A program made the translations under genes and the position numbers. A stretch of DNA of 64,000 bases from Thermoproteota archaeon (GTDB lineage: Archaea; Korarchaeota; Korarchaeia; Korarchaeales; Korarchaeaceae): the NCBI GenBank assembly GCA_027491415.1, contig JAOZFH010000056.1, forward strand, positions 1-64,000, read 5' to 3'. Positions within the stretch are counted from its first letter, which is position 1. Every line of letters begins with the position of its first letter. Under the pieces are notes generated by a model that was not told the DNA's origin, did not search any database, and saw only the letters and a list, made by a program, of their open reading frames with translations. Shown here one piece after another: positions 39,298 to 47,793 of the stretch.

Positions 39298-40572
39298 TCA
39301 GGCGGGCCTATACTCGACCCCGCCTTCAATAAACCCATAGCCGACGAGCCTCCACCTCCCCCCTATCCTCATGGAGATGGCAACCCTCTGACCCTGCTCA
39401 GCGCACACCGGTATTCTCAGAAGGGCTCTAAGGTTGTCTTCGGGGTCTATCGCCTTTACTATCGCTGGAACTGTGGCGGTTCCCACGTTCAGGGTTATCA
39501 GCTCCTTAAGCTTGGGTTTGCGCACTTCAATCTCCTCACGGAGCCCAACTATCCTCTCGAGGAACTTGGCCTTGATGTCGAGTTCCTGCCAAGTGGGAGG
39601 TAGCTCGCCCGGCAGGCCGACTACGTTCCCAACCATGTTGTCAGCCTTCGTCAGGGCTGGGTCCAGCTTGGTCCCTACGCCTATCAGACCGCCAGCTATC
39701 GCGTAGTGGAGCTCGGTATTCTCGCTTCTGAGACTCACAATCTCCGTGGTTATGGGGATGAACTTCCCGCCCGCGTAGATGCCGGGCCTCAGCTCTATTT
39801 CGTCTCCCACGGAGAACTTGCCTTGTACGATGGTCCCCCCGAGGACTCCACCCACGAGCTTGTCTGGGCGAGTTCCGGGTTTGTTGACATCGAAGGACCT
39901 CGCGACGTACATCCTAGGAGGCTTGGTCAGGTCCCTCTCGGGCGGGGCGAACCTCCTCACCATCTCTCGAACAAGGAAGTCTATGTTCACGCCGTTGATG
40001 GCGGAGACCGGGATCACAGGGGGCACCTCGTCCAAGTTCCTCCTCAGGAACTCGACTATCTTCTCGTAGTTCTCTACCGCCTTCTCGTCGTCCACGAGCT
40101 CTATCTTGGTCTGAACCGCGATTATCTGCCTGACTCCCATTATCTTGAGGGCGGCCAGGTGCTCCCTCGTCTGGGGCTGTGGGACGTCCTCGTTGGCCGC
40201 TATCACCAGAAGCGCAGCGTCCATCAGCGTCGAGCCCGCGAGCATGGTGGCCATCAGCGTGTCGTGCCCGGGGCAGTCCACCAGAGAGATCTTCCTCATG
40301 AGGACAGTCTTCTCCCCGGGATGGAGGGGGCACTCCCTAGAGGTCGTGTAGCAAGACGGGTCGTCGTCTTCGCAGCTGGGACATTTCCTGAGATCCGCGT
40401 TAGCGTAGCCTAGCTTTATCGTTATCCCCCTCTTGAGCTCCTCGCTGTGTCTCTCCGGCCAGATCCCCGTAAGTGCCTGAACCAACGTGGACTTCCCGTG
40501 GTCGACATGACCAGCGGTCCCCACATTCATCTCGGGCTGAAGCGGCTCCCCGTCGGGCCCCCTCTCGGCCAA
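39298..40572 (-). CDS. eif2g: Translation initiation factor 2 gamma subunit
   Basis: 424-residue GTPase subunit of aIF2, which delivers initiator tRNA. G1 is GHVDHGKSTL (~20-29), switch/zinc knuckle CPSCEDDDPSCY ... CPLHPG follows, G3 is DCPGHD, G4 is TKIE (the usual NKxD is TKIE here, as in many aIF2-gamma), then two beta-barrel domains ending RPA. TTG 40572 with GAGGGGGG five bases upstream is the likely start. It is the last gene of the ten-gene translation operon that begins with rpoN. Confidence 0.97.
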   Translation of the reverse strand: MAERGPDGEPLQPEMNVGTAGHVDHGKSTLVQALTGIWPERHSEELKRGITIKLGYANADLRKCPSCEDDDPSCYTTSRECPLHPGEKTVLMRKISLVDCPGHDTLMATMLAGSTLMDAALLVIAANEDVPQPQTREHLAALKIMGVRQIIAVQTKIELVDDEKAVENYEKIVEFLRRNLDEVPPVIPVSAINGVNIDFLVREMVRRFAPPERDLTKPPRMYVARSFDVNKPGTRPDKLVGGVLGGTIVQGKFSVGDEIELRPGIYAGGKFIPITTEIVSLRSENTELHYAIAGGLIGVGTKLDPALTKADNMVGNVVGLPGELPPTWQELDIKAKFLERIVGLREEIEVRKPKLKELITLNVGTATVPAIVKAIDPEDNLRALLRIPVCAEQGQRVAISMRIGGRWRLVGYGFIEGGVEYRPA

Positions 40573-40592
40573 ATGAACCCCCCTCTAATTCC

Positions 40593-41015
40593 TCACTCCA
40601 CGGAGGCCTCTTCCTTGGGTAAGTAGTCCTCCAAAGGGGTGGAACCCTTCTCGATGACTTTCAGGTTGATCTGCTTGGTGTACTCGGAGATCACATTACC
40701 CCTAACCGTCTTGGCCCTCCTCTCCCCCTCTCTAGTTGGGTGGAATCCAGGAGGACCTGAGAGAAGCGCCCGCCTCTTGCCGGGGCCCTGGAGCCCTGGG
40801 TGCATGGGGAAGCCGTCTCGGTCGGTACCCCCGGTGATCTTGAACGAGTAACCAGGGAAGCCTATAGCGTCTCCGTGGACCACCTCGCCTATCCTCTTAC
40901 CTATTAGTGGTACCAGCCTCTCCTCGGGAACCTGAAAGTGGTAGGTCCTCCCAGTCTCAGGATCGGCTATGTCGAACACTATTACGTTCTCTTCCTTTCT
41001 CTTTCTCGCGTACAA
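40593..41015 (-). CDS. rps6e: Ribosomal protein S6e
   Basis: 140 residues. The opening NVIVFDIADPETGRTYHFQV and the region VHGDAIGFPGYSFKITGGTDRDGFPM are diagnostic for S6e, followed by the basic RREGE-like segment TREGERRAKTVRGNVISEYTKQ. It is a small-subunit protein. TTG 41015 is the start. A TATA-like TTTATTTT (minus strand, ~41055-41062) between aIF5B and S6e may provide an internal promoter for the S6e-eIF2g pair. The acidic C-terminus is short, as usual in archaea. Confidence 0.95.
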   Translation of the reverse strand: MYARKRKEENVIVFDIADPETGRTYHFQVPEERLVPLIGKRIGEVVHGDAIGFPGYSFKITGGTDRDGFPMHPGLQGPGKRRALLSGPPGFHPTREGERRAKTVRGNVISEYTKQINLKVIEKGSTPLEDYLPKEEASVE

Positions 41016-41069
41016 ACGCTACACCTCCTCGTCACGCGAGAACTAGTTCCAGCAAAATAAAGCTGACCC

Positions 41070-42854
41070 TCACCGCCTCATCCTTAGGGCGAGTATCCGT
41101 CGGTAGAGTTCCTTCTCCTCCTCGGAGAGCATCGCGAAGAACATTGATCTCTTCTTGGGATCGTAAACATCGAACACCTCCGTGTAGAGCGTCCTGCCTG
41201 GTTTCACGTTCCTGCCGACTACCCCGCCCCTTATCGAGACGGCCACCTTGTCCCCGGCCTTGGCCTCCGGAAGCCTAACCCCCCTGTCCTGGATGTCCTG
41301 GATGACTCCGACCCTCCTCCCCGACTCGTTTATGAGGGGATAACCCGGCCTGATCTTCCCCCTGAGGACCTCAACCCCCACTATGGCTGGGTCGCTCCTT
41401 CGGAAGATGTAATCAGGGAGAATAAAAATCTCGGCCGGATATACCACGCTCGAGAGGAGTTCCTGTATCTCCCTCCTCTTTAGCTCCTCCAAGTATGACT
41501 CGAATTTCTCTATGAGCTGGTATATGATCACGTCGTGGAATATCTTGATGCCCCTGCTCTTGGCTTCCTGCTCTGCCTCCTCCGTGACCTTGACGTTGAA
41601 AGCGATCACTACTGCGTACTTCGGATCGTCGGACTTCATCGCGTGAGCCTCGAAAACGTCCGTCTTAGTCACAGGGCCAATATCTGCCCTCCTGACGGGG
41701 ATCCCCTTCGACCTCAGGTGGGAAACCAGGGCCTCTAGCGTCCCCAGGGTGTCCGCCTTGGCTATCACGCCCACCTTGTCTGTCCTGATCAGTATGGCGC
41801 CGACTTCCTCCTCGACGGCCTTAACGGCCCTCTGGAGCTTCTCGGGGTTCCTGACCACGAACAGCGGCGAGCCAGCGACGGCTCCCTCGAGGTCGACGGC
41901 GGAGACCATCACGCCAGCCGCCGCGCTTGCGGACGGCACCCTCTGGAACTTTGCCCCGGGTGCCCTCATCTCATCGAGGGGTCTCGGGCGGAAGAGGGCG
42001 CGCACCTTCGTCACGATAGCCCCCCTGAGGCCAGCCAGCACAATGGTATCCCCCTCTCTAAGTTCTCCGTCGTAGATTATCGCGGTGATGACTGTTCCGA
42101 GCCCGTGCATGGTTTTGACCTCTAGGACGACGCCCCTACCCTCTTCAGAGGTGATCTCAAGCCTGTCGAGCATGTACCTCTGGACGAGACCCAAGAGTAT
42201 GGCCAGCAGGTCCGGGACCCCTTCCCCAGTAGTGGCGCTCGTCGGGACTACGGCGAACGTTCGCGTGAAGTCGGTGATCCTGTCGTATCGCTCCGCATTG
42301 ATTCCGTGCTCCGCCAGCTGTCCCAAGATCGTGTAGAATCTCCGCTCAAACTCTGCTATGGCCCTCGGGGGCTGCTCCTTGAATGACTCTATGAAGGGCG
42401 CGCCGGGCTTGCTCCTCCATCCCGCTATGAGGTCAATCTTGTTCAGGGCTATGACGAACGGGGTCTTCCTCTCCCTCAGGATGTTTATCGACTCCACCGT
42501 CTGGGGCTGAACTCCCCCCATGATGTCTATGACCAGTATCGCGACGTCGGCGGCCGAACCACCCCTCTTCCTGAGGTTGGAGAAAACCTCGTGACCTGGA
42601 AGGTCTATGAAGAGCAGCCCCTTTGTCTTCAGCTCGAAGCGGACTCCGAGGGACTTGAACACCGGCTCACAGACCCTCTCGATGACATCCGCAGGGACCT
42701 CGGACGCTCCGACATGCTGGGTTATCGAGCCCGGCTCCTTCGCGGCCACGCGGGTCTTCCTTATGTAGTCCAGCAGAGTCGTCTTTCCCGAGTCAACGTG
42801 GCCAAGGACGGCCACCAGCGGCTGACGATACCTCGGGGGGCGCTCCTCAGACAT
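41070..42854 (-). CDS. infB: Translation initiation factor aIF5B (IF2)
   Basis: 594-residue GTPase promoting subunit joining. G1 is GHVDSGKTTLLD (~18-29), G3 is DLPGHEVF (~84-91), G4 is NKID (~139-142), then the beta-barrel domains and the C-terminal tRNA-binding domain. No intein is present, although this gene often carries one in archaea. ATG 42854 overlaps the end of rpl24e by 8 bases, so translation is coupled. It has the length of other archaeal IF5B proteins. Confidence 0.97.
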   Translation of the reverse strand: MSEERPPRYRQPLVAVLGHVDSGKTTLLDYIRKTRVAAKEPGSITQHVGASEVPADVIERVCEPVFKSLGVRFELKTKGLLFIDLPGHEVFSNLRKRGGSAADVAILVIDIMGGVQPQTVESINILRERKTPFVIALNKIDLIAGWRSKPGAPFIESFKEQPPRAIAEFERRFYTILGQLAEHGINAERYDRITDFTRTFAVVPTSATTGEGVPDLLAILLGLVQRYMLDRLEITSEEGRGVVLEVKTMHGLGTVITAIIYDGELREGDTIVLAGLRGAIVTKVRALFRPRPLDEMRAPGAKFQRVPSASAAAGVMVSAVDLEGAVAGSPLFVVRNPEKLQRAVKAVEEEVGAILIRTDKVGVIAKADTLGTLEALVSHLRSKGIPVRRADIGPVTKTDVFEAHAMKSDDPKYAVVIAFNVKVTEEAEQEAKSRGIKIFHDVIIYQLIEKFESYLEELKRREIQELLSSVVYPAEIFILPDYIFRRSDPAIVGVEVLRGKIRPGYPLINESGRRVGVIQDIQDRGVRLPEAKAGDKVAVSIRGGVVGRNVKPGRTLYTEVFDVYDPKKRSMFFAMLSEEEKELYRRILALRMRR

Positions 42855-43074
42855 TCTGGCCGAGTCTCCTCTTCTGCTTGAGCTCCCTGGCCTTTGCGGT
42901 CCACCTGACCCTCTCGGGCTTCCTGCCCAGGTGGAGCATGTTCTTCGCGCACTTGGACGAGCAGAAGTACCAGATGGTGCCGTCCGCCAGGACGTACATC
43001 CAGCCCTTCCCGGGCTCTATTTCAGCCCCACAGAACTTGCACGTCTTCAGCGCCCTGTAAGCCGCCTTGCTCAA
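42847..43074 (-). CDS. rpl24e: Ribosomal protein L24e
   Basis: A 75-residue zinc ribosomal protein: KTCKFCGAEIEPGKGWMYV and the paired FCSSKCAKNMLHLGR, followed by the RKPERVRWT segment typical of L24e. It is a large-subunit protein. TTG 43074 follows GGGGATAAG. In many archaea nucleoside diphosphate kinase lies between L24e and IF5B; here the two genes overlap directly, so ndk is not in this slot. Confidence 0.95.
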   Translation of the reverse strand: MSKAAYRALKTCKFCGAEIEPGKGWMYVLADGTIWYFCSSKCAKNMLHLGRKPERVRWTAKARELKQKRRLGQNV

Positions 43075-43089
43075 GCTTATCCCCTCGCC

Positions 43090-43308
43090 TCACCTCGGCT
43101 TCAGCTTGCGGGCCTCCATCTCAGTCTCCCTGAGCAGGAGGATGTCGCCGAGCCTGACGGGCCCCTTCACATTCCTGGTCAGGACTCTCCCCCTGTCCTT
43201 TCCCGCGAGAACCTTCGCCCTCACTTGGATCACGTCGCCGGCAACTCCCGTCCTCCCAATTATCTCCACGACCTCAGCTGGATACGCCTTGTCCTGTTCG
43301 GAGGACAC
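43090..43308 (-). CDS. rps28e: Ribosomal protein S28e
   Basis: 72 residues. The core [23 protein letters not shown] and the invariant C-terminal [15 protein letters not shown] identify S28e, a small-subunit protein near the mRNA exit channel. GTG 43308 has GAGGTAGGTGA just upstream. The conserved order L7Ae-S28e-L24e is kept. Confidence 0.96.
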   Translation of the reverse strand: MSSEQDKAYPAEVVEIIGRTGVAGDVIQVRAKVLAGKDRGRVLTRNVKGPVRLGDILLLRETEMEARKLKPR

Positions 43309-43374
43309 TTCACCTACCTCCCGTCGGTCCTGAGAGAGATCGAGGGTATATTAACCCGCCGCGGAGGGGGAGGC

Positions 43375-43767
43375 CTACGAAGAGGACTTCTTGACCTCCT
43401 CTATCTTCTCCACGAGGGCCTCCATGAGGCTCTTGGCCTGACCCGGATCGATTATGGCGACCGAGGAGGAGGCTACCTCTATGCCCGCCGCCTTCCCCAG
43501 CTCAGCCTTGCTGGGAACGTAGGCGTATGGAACGTTCTTCTCGTCGCAAAGCAGCGGGATGTGGGCCACTATCTCAGGCGGATCGACATCCTCGGCTACG
43601 ACGACAAACACGGCCTCGCCACGCTCTATGGACTTCGTCGTCTCGTTGACGCCCTTTCTGATCTTACCCCCGGTCGTCCTAGCGAGCTCGATGAGCTCGT
43701 ATATCTTGGGAACCAGGTCCTCAGGGGTCTCGAACTTCACGTAGAAGGGTTTGTCTCCTGCGGTCAT
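43375..43767 (-). CDS. rpl7ae: Ribosomal protein L7Ae / kink-turn-binding protein
   Basis: 130 residues with the L7Ae signature [20 protein letters not shown] and [20 protein letters not shown]. It is a 50S protein that also binds kink-turns in box C/D and H/ACA guide RNAs and RNase P. Candidate guide RNAs in this window (18146-18281 and 52940-53009) would be its clients if real. ATG 43767 is the start. A Lys/Ser-rich C-terminus completes the protein. Confidence 0.97.
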   Translation of the reverse strand: MTAGDKPFYVKFETPEDLVPKIYELIELARTTGGKIRKGVNETTKSIERGEAVFVVVAEDVDPPEIVAHIPLLCDEKNVPYAYVPSKAELGKAAGIEVASSSVAIIDPGQAKSLMEALVEKIEEVKKSSS

Positions 43768-43770
43768 CCT

Positions 43771-44895
43771 TCATCCCCACCCTACAAGCCATCGAGGCGA
43801 CTTCATCCCGGGTTTATAAACTTGCCATCCGGGGCCCAGCCTCTGTTGGAGCCACTGAAGCGGCTCGCCTGTTACGACCGCACGACCTCGGAGCCTCAGC
43901 TCGGCTGGAGTCCTGCATCCCGCCAAGAACAGGGCCCACCTAAGCTCTGAGATGAACCTCTCCATGGCGTCCCTGAGAGAATCCCTCCCTCCCCTGTAGA
44001 AGGCTCGGAGGAAGGGGAGGGCGGCCCCGGCCATGTGGGCGCCGAGGGCTATCACCTTCGCGGCGTCCACCCCGCTGCGGACTCCGCCAGAGCCGATCAC
44101 CTTGACCCTAGACGTGAGAGAGGACACCTCGGCGACGCTCACCGGTGTCGGTATCCCCCAGGTCGTGAATCTGAATGGGGAGGGCGCCAGTATGTGGTCC
44201 TGCGGGTACCTCAGCCCCTCCACTATCGCCCAGTGAGTCCCGCCCGCGCCGCCGACATCAATCGCGTACGCCCCTGCCCTCTCTATGGCTCGCGCGGTCT
44301 CCCCCGAGATTCCGGTCCCGGTCTCCTTGACCACTATGGGCACGCCTGCCTCCCGTGCGAGGTCCCTCAGGGCCGCAAGGACCCCGGCGTACGTAGGGTC
44401 TCCCTCGGGCTGGACGACCTCTTGGAGCGCGTTTAGGTGAATTGCAACGGCGTCGGCTTCTATCATTGACGCAACCTCTTGAACGTTGCGGAGGCCCCGC
44501 TCACCGGTGATGTGGGTGGCCCCAATGTTCGCTATGAGCGGAACGTCGGGGGCCTCCTCTCTCCCCACTCTATATGTGCCGATGAGCTCGGGATGCTCCA
44601 GGGCCGCCCTCTGGCTGCCAACCCCTATGGCAACGCGAAACTCCTCTGCCACCGATGCCAGGGCCCTGTTTATCCTCTCCGCGGCCTCGTGTCCTCCGGT
44701 CATGCCCTCGATGATGAGGGGCGCGGCGACGGTCCTTCCTAAGAAGTCTGTTTCGAGGTTTACCTGGTCGAGGTCCATCTCGGGAAGGGCCTCGTGCGGA
44801 ATGTGTATCTGCGGCAGCCAATTGAGTCTCAGGGCCTCCACTTCCCGATCACGGGCTATGAGCAGGTGATCCAACTTTCGGGAAGGCGTGCTCAA
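43771..44895 (-). CDS. fni: Isopentenyl-diphosphate delta-isomerase, type 2 (FMN-dependent)
   Basis: Interconverts IPP and DMAPP for isoprenoid lipids. The 374-residue FMN TIM barrel shows RKLDHLLIARD at the N-terminus, PLIIEGMTGGHEAAERIN, IGVGSQRAAL, HLNALQEVVQPEGD (substrate site), IVVKETGTGIS, VGGAGGTHWA and VIGSGGVRSGVDAAKVIALGA (FMN phosphate). The start is TTG 44895, overlapping the MEMO stop as TTGA. An isoprenoid gene inside the ribosomal operon is a common archaeal arrangement. Confidence 0.96.
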   Translation of the reverse strand: MSTPSRKLDHLLIARDREVEALRLNWLPQIHIPHEALPEMDLDQVNLETDFLGRTVAAPLIIEGMTGGHEAAERINRALASVAEEFRVAIGVGSQRAALEHPELIGTYRVGREEAPDVPLIANIGATHITGERGLRNVQEVASMIEADAVAIHLNALQEVVQPEGDPTYAGVLAALRDLAREAGVPIVVKETGTGISGETARAIERAGAYAIDVGGAGGTHWAIVEGLRYPQDHILAPSPFRFTTWGIPTPVSVAEVSSLTSRVKVIGSGGVRSGVDAAKVIALGAHMAGAALPFLRAFYRGGRDSLRDAMERFISELRWALFLAGCRTPAELRLRGRAVVTGEPLQWLQQRLGPGWQVYKPGMKSPRWLVGWG

Positions 44896-45740
44896 GCGCG
44901 CACCACCACCGACGCGTAACCCACTACGGCCGAGTAATCCCCGGTGGTCTCACCGCTGTGAGTGTAGGCCAGGAGTTCAGCCTTCTCAGCCCCCATGAGC
45001 CTCGAGGCAACGAGCATGGCGGCCGCCGGGCCGTATCCACACATGGAGATGTTCAGCGCAGAGATTGCCTCGTAGAGGGCCTCCACGTTCATGGAGATGA
45101 TCGCCTCCAAGGCCCTTCTGTCCTTCCTCTCGGCCACCTCGGCCGGCTCATAGTGAGACATATCGGAGGAGGCTATCACGACGCAGTCCCTCCCCAAGCT
45201 TGAGCATGCCGAGGCGATGGCGGAGCCAAGTGATGTGGCGGCCCCCGGGGACTGATCTAGCATTGCTACTGGGACGATCTTCACTTCTCCAAATACAGCC
45301 TGTATGAAGGGGAGCTGAACTTCCAGAGAGTGCTCCTTCAGGTGGGCAAGCTTGTCGAACCGTGCCAAGGGGCAGCTCTCCCGTATCTCAGCCGCCAACT
45401 CGGAGTCGATGGGGACTCTCCCCAGAGGAGTTTCCCAGAACCCTCCCGGGTAGACGGAGATCATCTCACCCAGTCCGGTGTGGTTGGGTCCCACCAAGAC
45501 GAAGACGTCCGGCATGCCGTCTTCTGCCAACTTCGCGTACGCCGTGGCCGCGACGTGGCCCGAGTAGACGTATCCGGCGTGAGGGCACATGGCGCCCCTT
45601 ATTGAGCGGGGGCCGGATTCGGAGGCTCGGGGTATCTGTGCGTAACCTGCCCTACTGAAGGCCTCCTTCAGCGAGCGTAAGAGGGAGGATGGACCTGCAG
45701 GATAGAAGAACCCGGCGACGGCAGGCCTCCTGACGCTCAT
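44892..45740 (-). CDS. MEMO1-family protein
   Basis: 282 residues. The N-terminus RRPAVAGFFYPAGPSSL, the metal-site residues in MCPHAGYVYSG (His), the loop VGPNHTGLG, and IASSDMSHYEP (Asp/His) followed by the conserved YTHSGETTGDYSAVVGYAS end are all typical. MEMO proteins resemble non-haem iron dioxygenases; the archaeal function is unknown. It lies in the conserved rpS2-memo-isoprenoid gene order. ATG 45740 is the start. Confidence 0.95.
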   Translation of the reverse strand: MSVRRPAVAGFFYPAGPSSLLRSLKEAFSRAGYAQIPRASESGPRSIRGAMCPHAGYVYSGHVAATAYAKLAEDGMPDVFVLVGPNHTGLGEMISVYPGGFWETPLGRVPIDSELAAEIRESCPLARFDKLAHLKEHSLEVQLPFIQAVFGEVKIVPVAMLDQSPGAATSLGSAIASACSSLGRDCVVIASSDMSHYEPAEVAERKDRRALEAIISMNVEALYEAISALNISMCGYGPAAAMLVASRLMGAEKAELLAYTHSGETTGDYSAVVGYASVVVRA

Positions 45741-45795
45741 GTTGTTCTCCCGGTTGATGGGAGTGGGCGAATGAAAAACTGTATCGGGGGAAATG

Positions 45796-46467
45796 TCACA
45801 TTATCCCCATGATCCTCGTGGCGAAGGCCTCGTAGCCCTCTGGGAGTTCGCCGTCAGGGGGAAGGTCTCCCCTCACCCTCAAGACCTCGCGGGCCAGCAG
45901 CCAGAAGATGAAGGCTAGGGATCTCCTACCCTTGTTGTTTGCGGGTATAGCGAGATCTATGTTCTCCAAGGTGTTGTCAGCGTCGACCAAGGCTATCACG
46001 GGTATGCCGACCTTGGCGCTCTCGTCATGGATCTGCTTGTCCACCCGGGGGTCTGAGAGTAAGACCACCTCGGGCTCGGTGTAGGAGGGAGACTGTGGGT
46101 TCGTCAGGAGCCCTGGAAGGATGCGGCCGGTGATCGCCTTGGCGCCCACGTACTCCGCGAACTTCCTGACGGGCTTGAACCCGTAGATCCTTGCCGAAAC
46201 CACCAAGATCTTCTCCGGATTCATTCGGGCGAGGAACTTGGCCGCGACCCTGATTCTTTCGTCAGTCTTGCGAATGTCTATCATGCAGAGCCCGTCGGGC
46301 CTCACCTTGTAGATGAACTTCTCCATGTCCTTGGTCCTGACCTTCGTGCCCACGTGTATCCCGGCGGAGAGGTACTTCTGCCTGGGGACCAGCAGGTCCT
46401 TGTCCTCGACGGGTATGGACATGAACTCGTCCCGAGCGTCCGGCATTTTTCGCATCACCCGCACCAA
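45796..46467 (-). CDS. rps2: Ribosomal protein S2
   Basis: 223 residues. Family features: [67 protein letters not shown], and [32 protein letters not shown]. It is a small-subunit protein. The frame opens at 46467; ATG 46452 and ATG 46422 in the same frame are possible shorter starts, and the first ~15 residues are not conserved. It is second gene in the rpoN-led operon. Confidence 0.95.
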   Translation of the reverse strand: MVRVMRKMPDARDEFMSIPVEDKDLLVPRQKYLSAGIHVGTKVRTKDMEKFIYKVRPDGLCMIDIRKTDERIRVAAKFLARMNPEKILVVSARIYGFKPVRKFAEYVGAKAITGRILPGLLTNPQSPSYTEPEVVLLSDPRVDKQIHDESAKVGIPVIALVDADNTLENIDLAIPANNKGRRSLAFIFWLLAREVLRVRGDLPPDGELPEGYEAFATRIMGIM

Positions 46468-46498
46468 CCGAGTGGACGTATAAACCTTCGGCAGGCGC

Positions 46499-46717
46499 TC
46501 ACGGCGGAGCCATCTTCAGCTTTGCCATTGAGGCGAACTTGACCAGCTCGTCGCTGACATCGACGTGAGAGAGGAACATCCTCCTGCAGCAGTACCTCCT
46601 GATACCCATCTCGTCCAGGACCTTGCCCGGGGGCTCACCCTGGGAAACCCTCGAGATGTACTCCTCCCACTTATCTCCTATGACAGCCCCGCACGTGAAG
46701 CACCTTACCGGGAACAT
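46499..46717 (-). CDS. rpoN: DNA-directed RNA polymerase subunit N (Rpb10 homologue)
   Basis: A 72-residue zinc subunit with the unusual CX2C...CC zinc motif: [12 protein letters not shown] and [14 protein letters not shown]. It sits at the polymerase assembly platform with D, L and P. ATG 46717 is ~25-30 bases downstream of the minus-strand TATA element at 46740-46748, giving a leaderless or very short leader. First gene of the translation operon, divergent from RFC. Confidence 0.96.
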   Translation of the reverse strand: MFPVRCFTCGAVIGDKWEEYISRVSQGEPPGKVLDEMGIRRYCCRRMFLSHVDVSDELVKFASMAKLKMAPP

Positions 46718-46739
46718 CTCCCGTGGCGCTCCGGCCGGA

Positions 46740-46788
46740 GTTATAAAGGTGAGGATCGGTCCTTTGGACCGGCACCTAATTATTTTCC
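46740..46788. promoter_or_regulatory. Divergent rpoN / RFC promoters flanking an inverted repeat
   Basis: A minus-strand TATA element (TTTATAAC, ~46740-46748) serves rpoN, and a plus-strand element (CTAATTATTTT, ~46776-46786) serves rfcS. Midway is a perfect inverted repeat CGGTCC-TTT-GGACCG (46757-46771). It could be an operator for both promoters, or a chance dyad. Confidence 0.5.
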
Positions 46789-46818
46789 GGGAAGTCCCTT
46801 AATGAGGAGTTCGGAGGG

Positions 46819-47793
46819 ATGAATTTGGCGTTCGAACTTTGGATTGAGAAGTATCGGCCCAAGAAATTGGACGACGTGGTGGATCAGCAGGAAGTTGTAG
46901 ACGCTCTAAAGGGGTTCGTCGCCAAAGGGTCCATACCTCACCTGCTGTTCGCGGGCCCAGCGGGAACTGGAAAGACTACTACGGCAATTGCCCTGGCGCA
47001 CGAGTTCTTCGGCGAGGGGGAGGCCTTCCGTAGGAACTACATGGAGCTGAACGCCTCTGACGAGAGGGGGATCGACACCATCCGCACGAAGGTGAAGGAC
47101 TTTGCCAGGGCTATGCCCTTCGGAGATGCTCCCTTCAAGATTATACACCTAGACGAGGCCGACAGCATGACTGCCGATGCCCAGCACGCTCTCAGAAGAG
47201 TCATGGAGCTTTACTCCGACAACGTGAGGTTCATACTGGCGTGCAACTACTCCTCGAAAATCATAGAGCCCATACAGTCCAGAACCGCCGTGTTCAGGTT
47301 CAACCCCCTGCCGGACGAGGCCATAAAGGAGAGGCTCCGGTTCATCGCAGAGAATGAGGGCGTCTCATATGAGGAGGAGGGGCTGGATGCGATTGTGTAC
47401 GTCGCTGAGGGGGATTTGAGGAGGGCGATAAACCTCCTCCAGACCGCATCCGCCTTTGGGAAGGTCGTCGATGCCACCCTCGTCTACAAGGTGGCGGGGA
47501 TAGCGAGCCCTCAGGAAGTGCGTGATATGATCCAGCTCGCCCTGAAAGGGGACTTCATGAGGGCCAGGGCGACGCTGAGGGATCTCATGATCACATATGG
47601 CATGTCGGCGGAGGACATAGTCAGACAGCTCCACAGGGAGATAATGGCCCTGCCGAACCTCAACGACGCGGTCAAGGCGGAGCTTGCCTACCACATCGGA
47701 GAGGCGGACTTTAGGCTCACCGAAGGTTCACATGGCGACATTCAGCTGTCGGCCCTCCTAGCCAAGCTGGCCGCGGTGGGTGGCAGGACTTGA
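46819..47793 (+). CDS. rfcS: Replication factor C small subunit
   Basis: A 324-residue clamp-loader ATPase. It begins WIEKYRPKKLDDVVDQQEV, with Walker A GPAGTGKTTTA (~46-56), NASDERGIDTIR (RFC box), Walker B HLDEADSM (~110-117), sensor 1 CNYSSKIIEPIQSR with the SRC-like element reading SRT, and sensor 2 GDLRRAIN. It loads the PCNA clamp at primer ends. No intein. ATG 46819 has GGAGG upstream. The stop overlaps rfcL. Confidence 0.97.
   Translation: MNLAFELWIEKYRPKKLDDVVDQQEVVDALKGFVAKGSIPHLLFAGPAGTGKTTTAIALAHEFFGEGEAFRRNYMELNASDERGIDTIRTKVKDFARAMPFGDAPFKIIHLDEADSMTADAQHALRRVMELYSDNVRFILACNYSSKIIEPIQSRTAVFRFNPLPDEAIKERLRFIAENEGVSYEEEGLDAIVYVAEGDLRRAINLLQTASAFGKVVDATLVYKVAGIASPQEVRDMIQLALKGDFMRARATLRDLMITYGMSAEDIVRQLHREIMALPNLNDAVKAELAYHIGEADFRLTEGSHGDIQLSALLAKLAAVGGRT

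Noticed and set aside
39706-40413. 235-residue plus-strand frame inside the eIF2-gamma gene
   Set aside because: Antisense shadow; His/Arg/Gly-rich translation without sense.
42931-43950. 339-residue plus-strand frame over L24e, S28e, L7Ae and the isomerase
   Set aside because: It runs antisense through four certain genes and their intergenic gaps and has no recognisable features.
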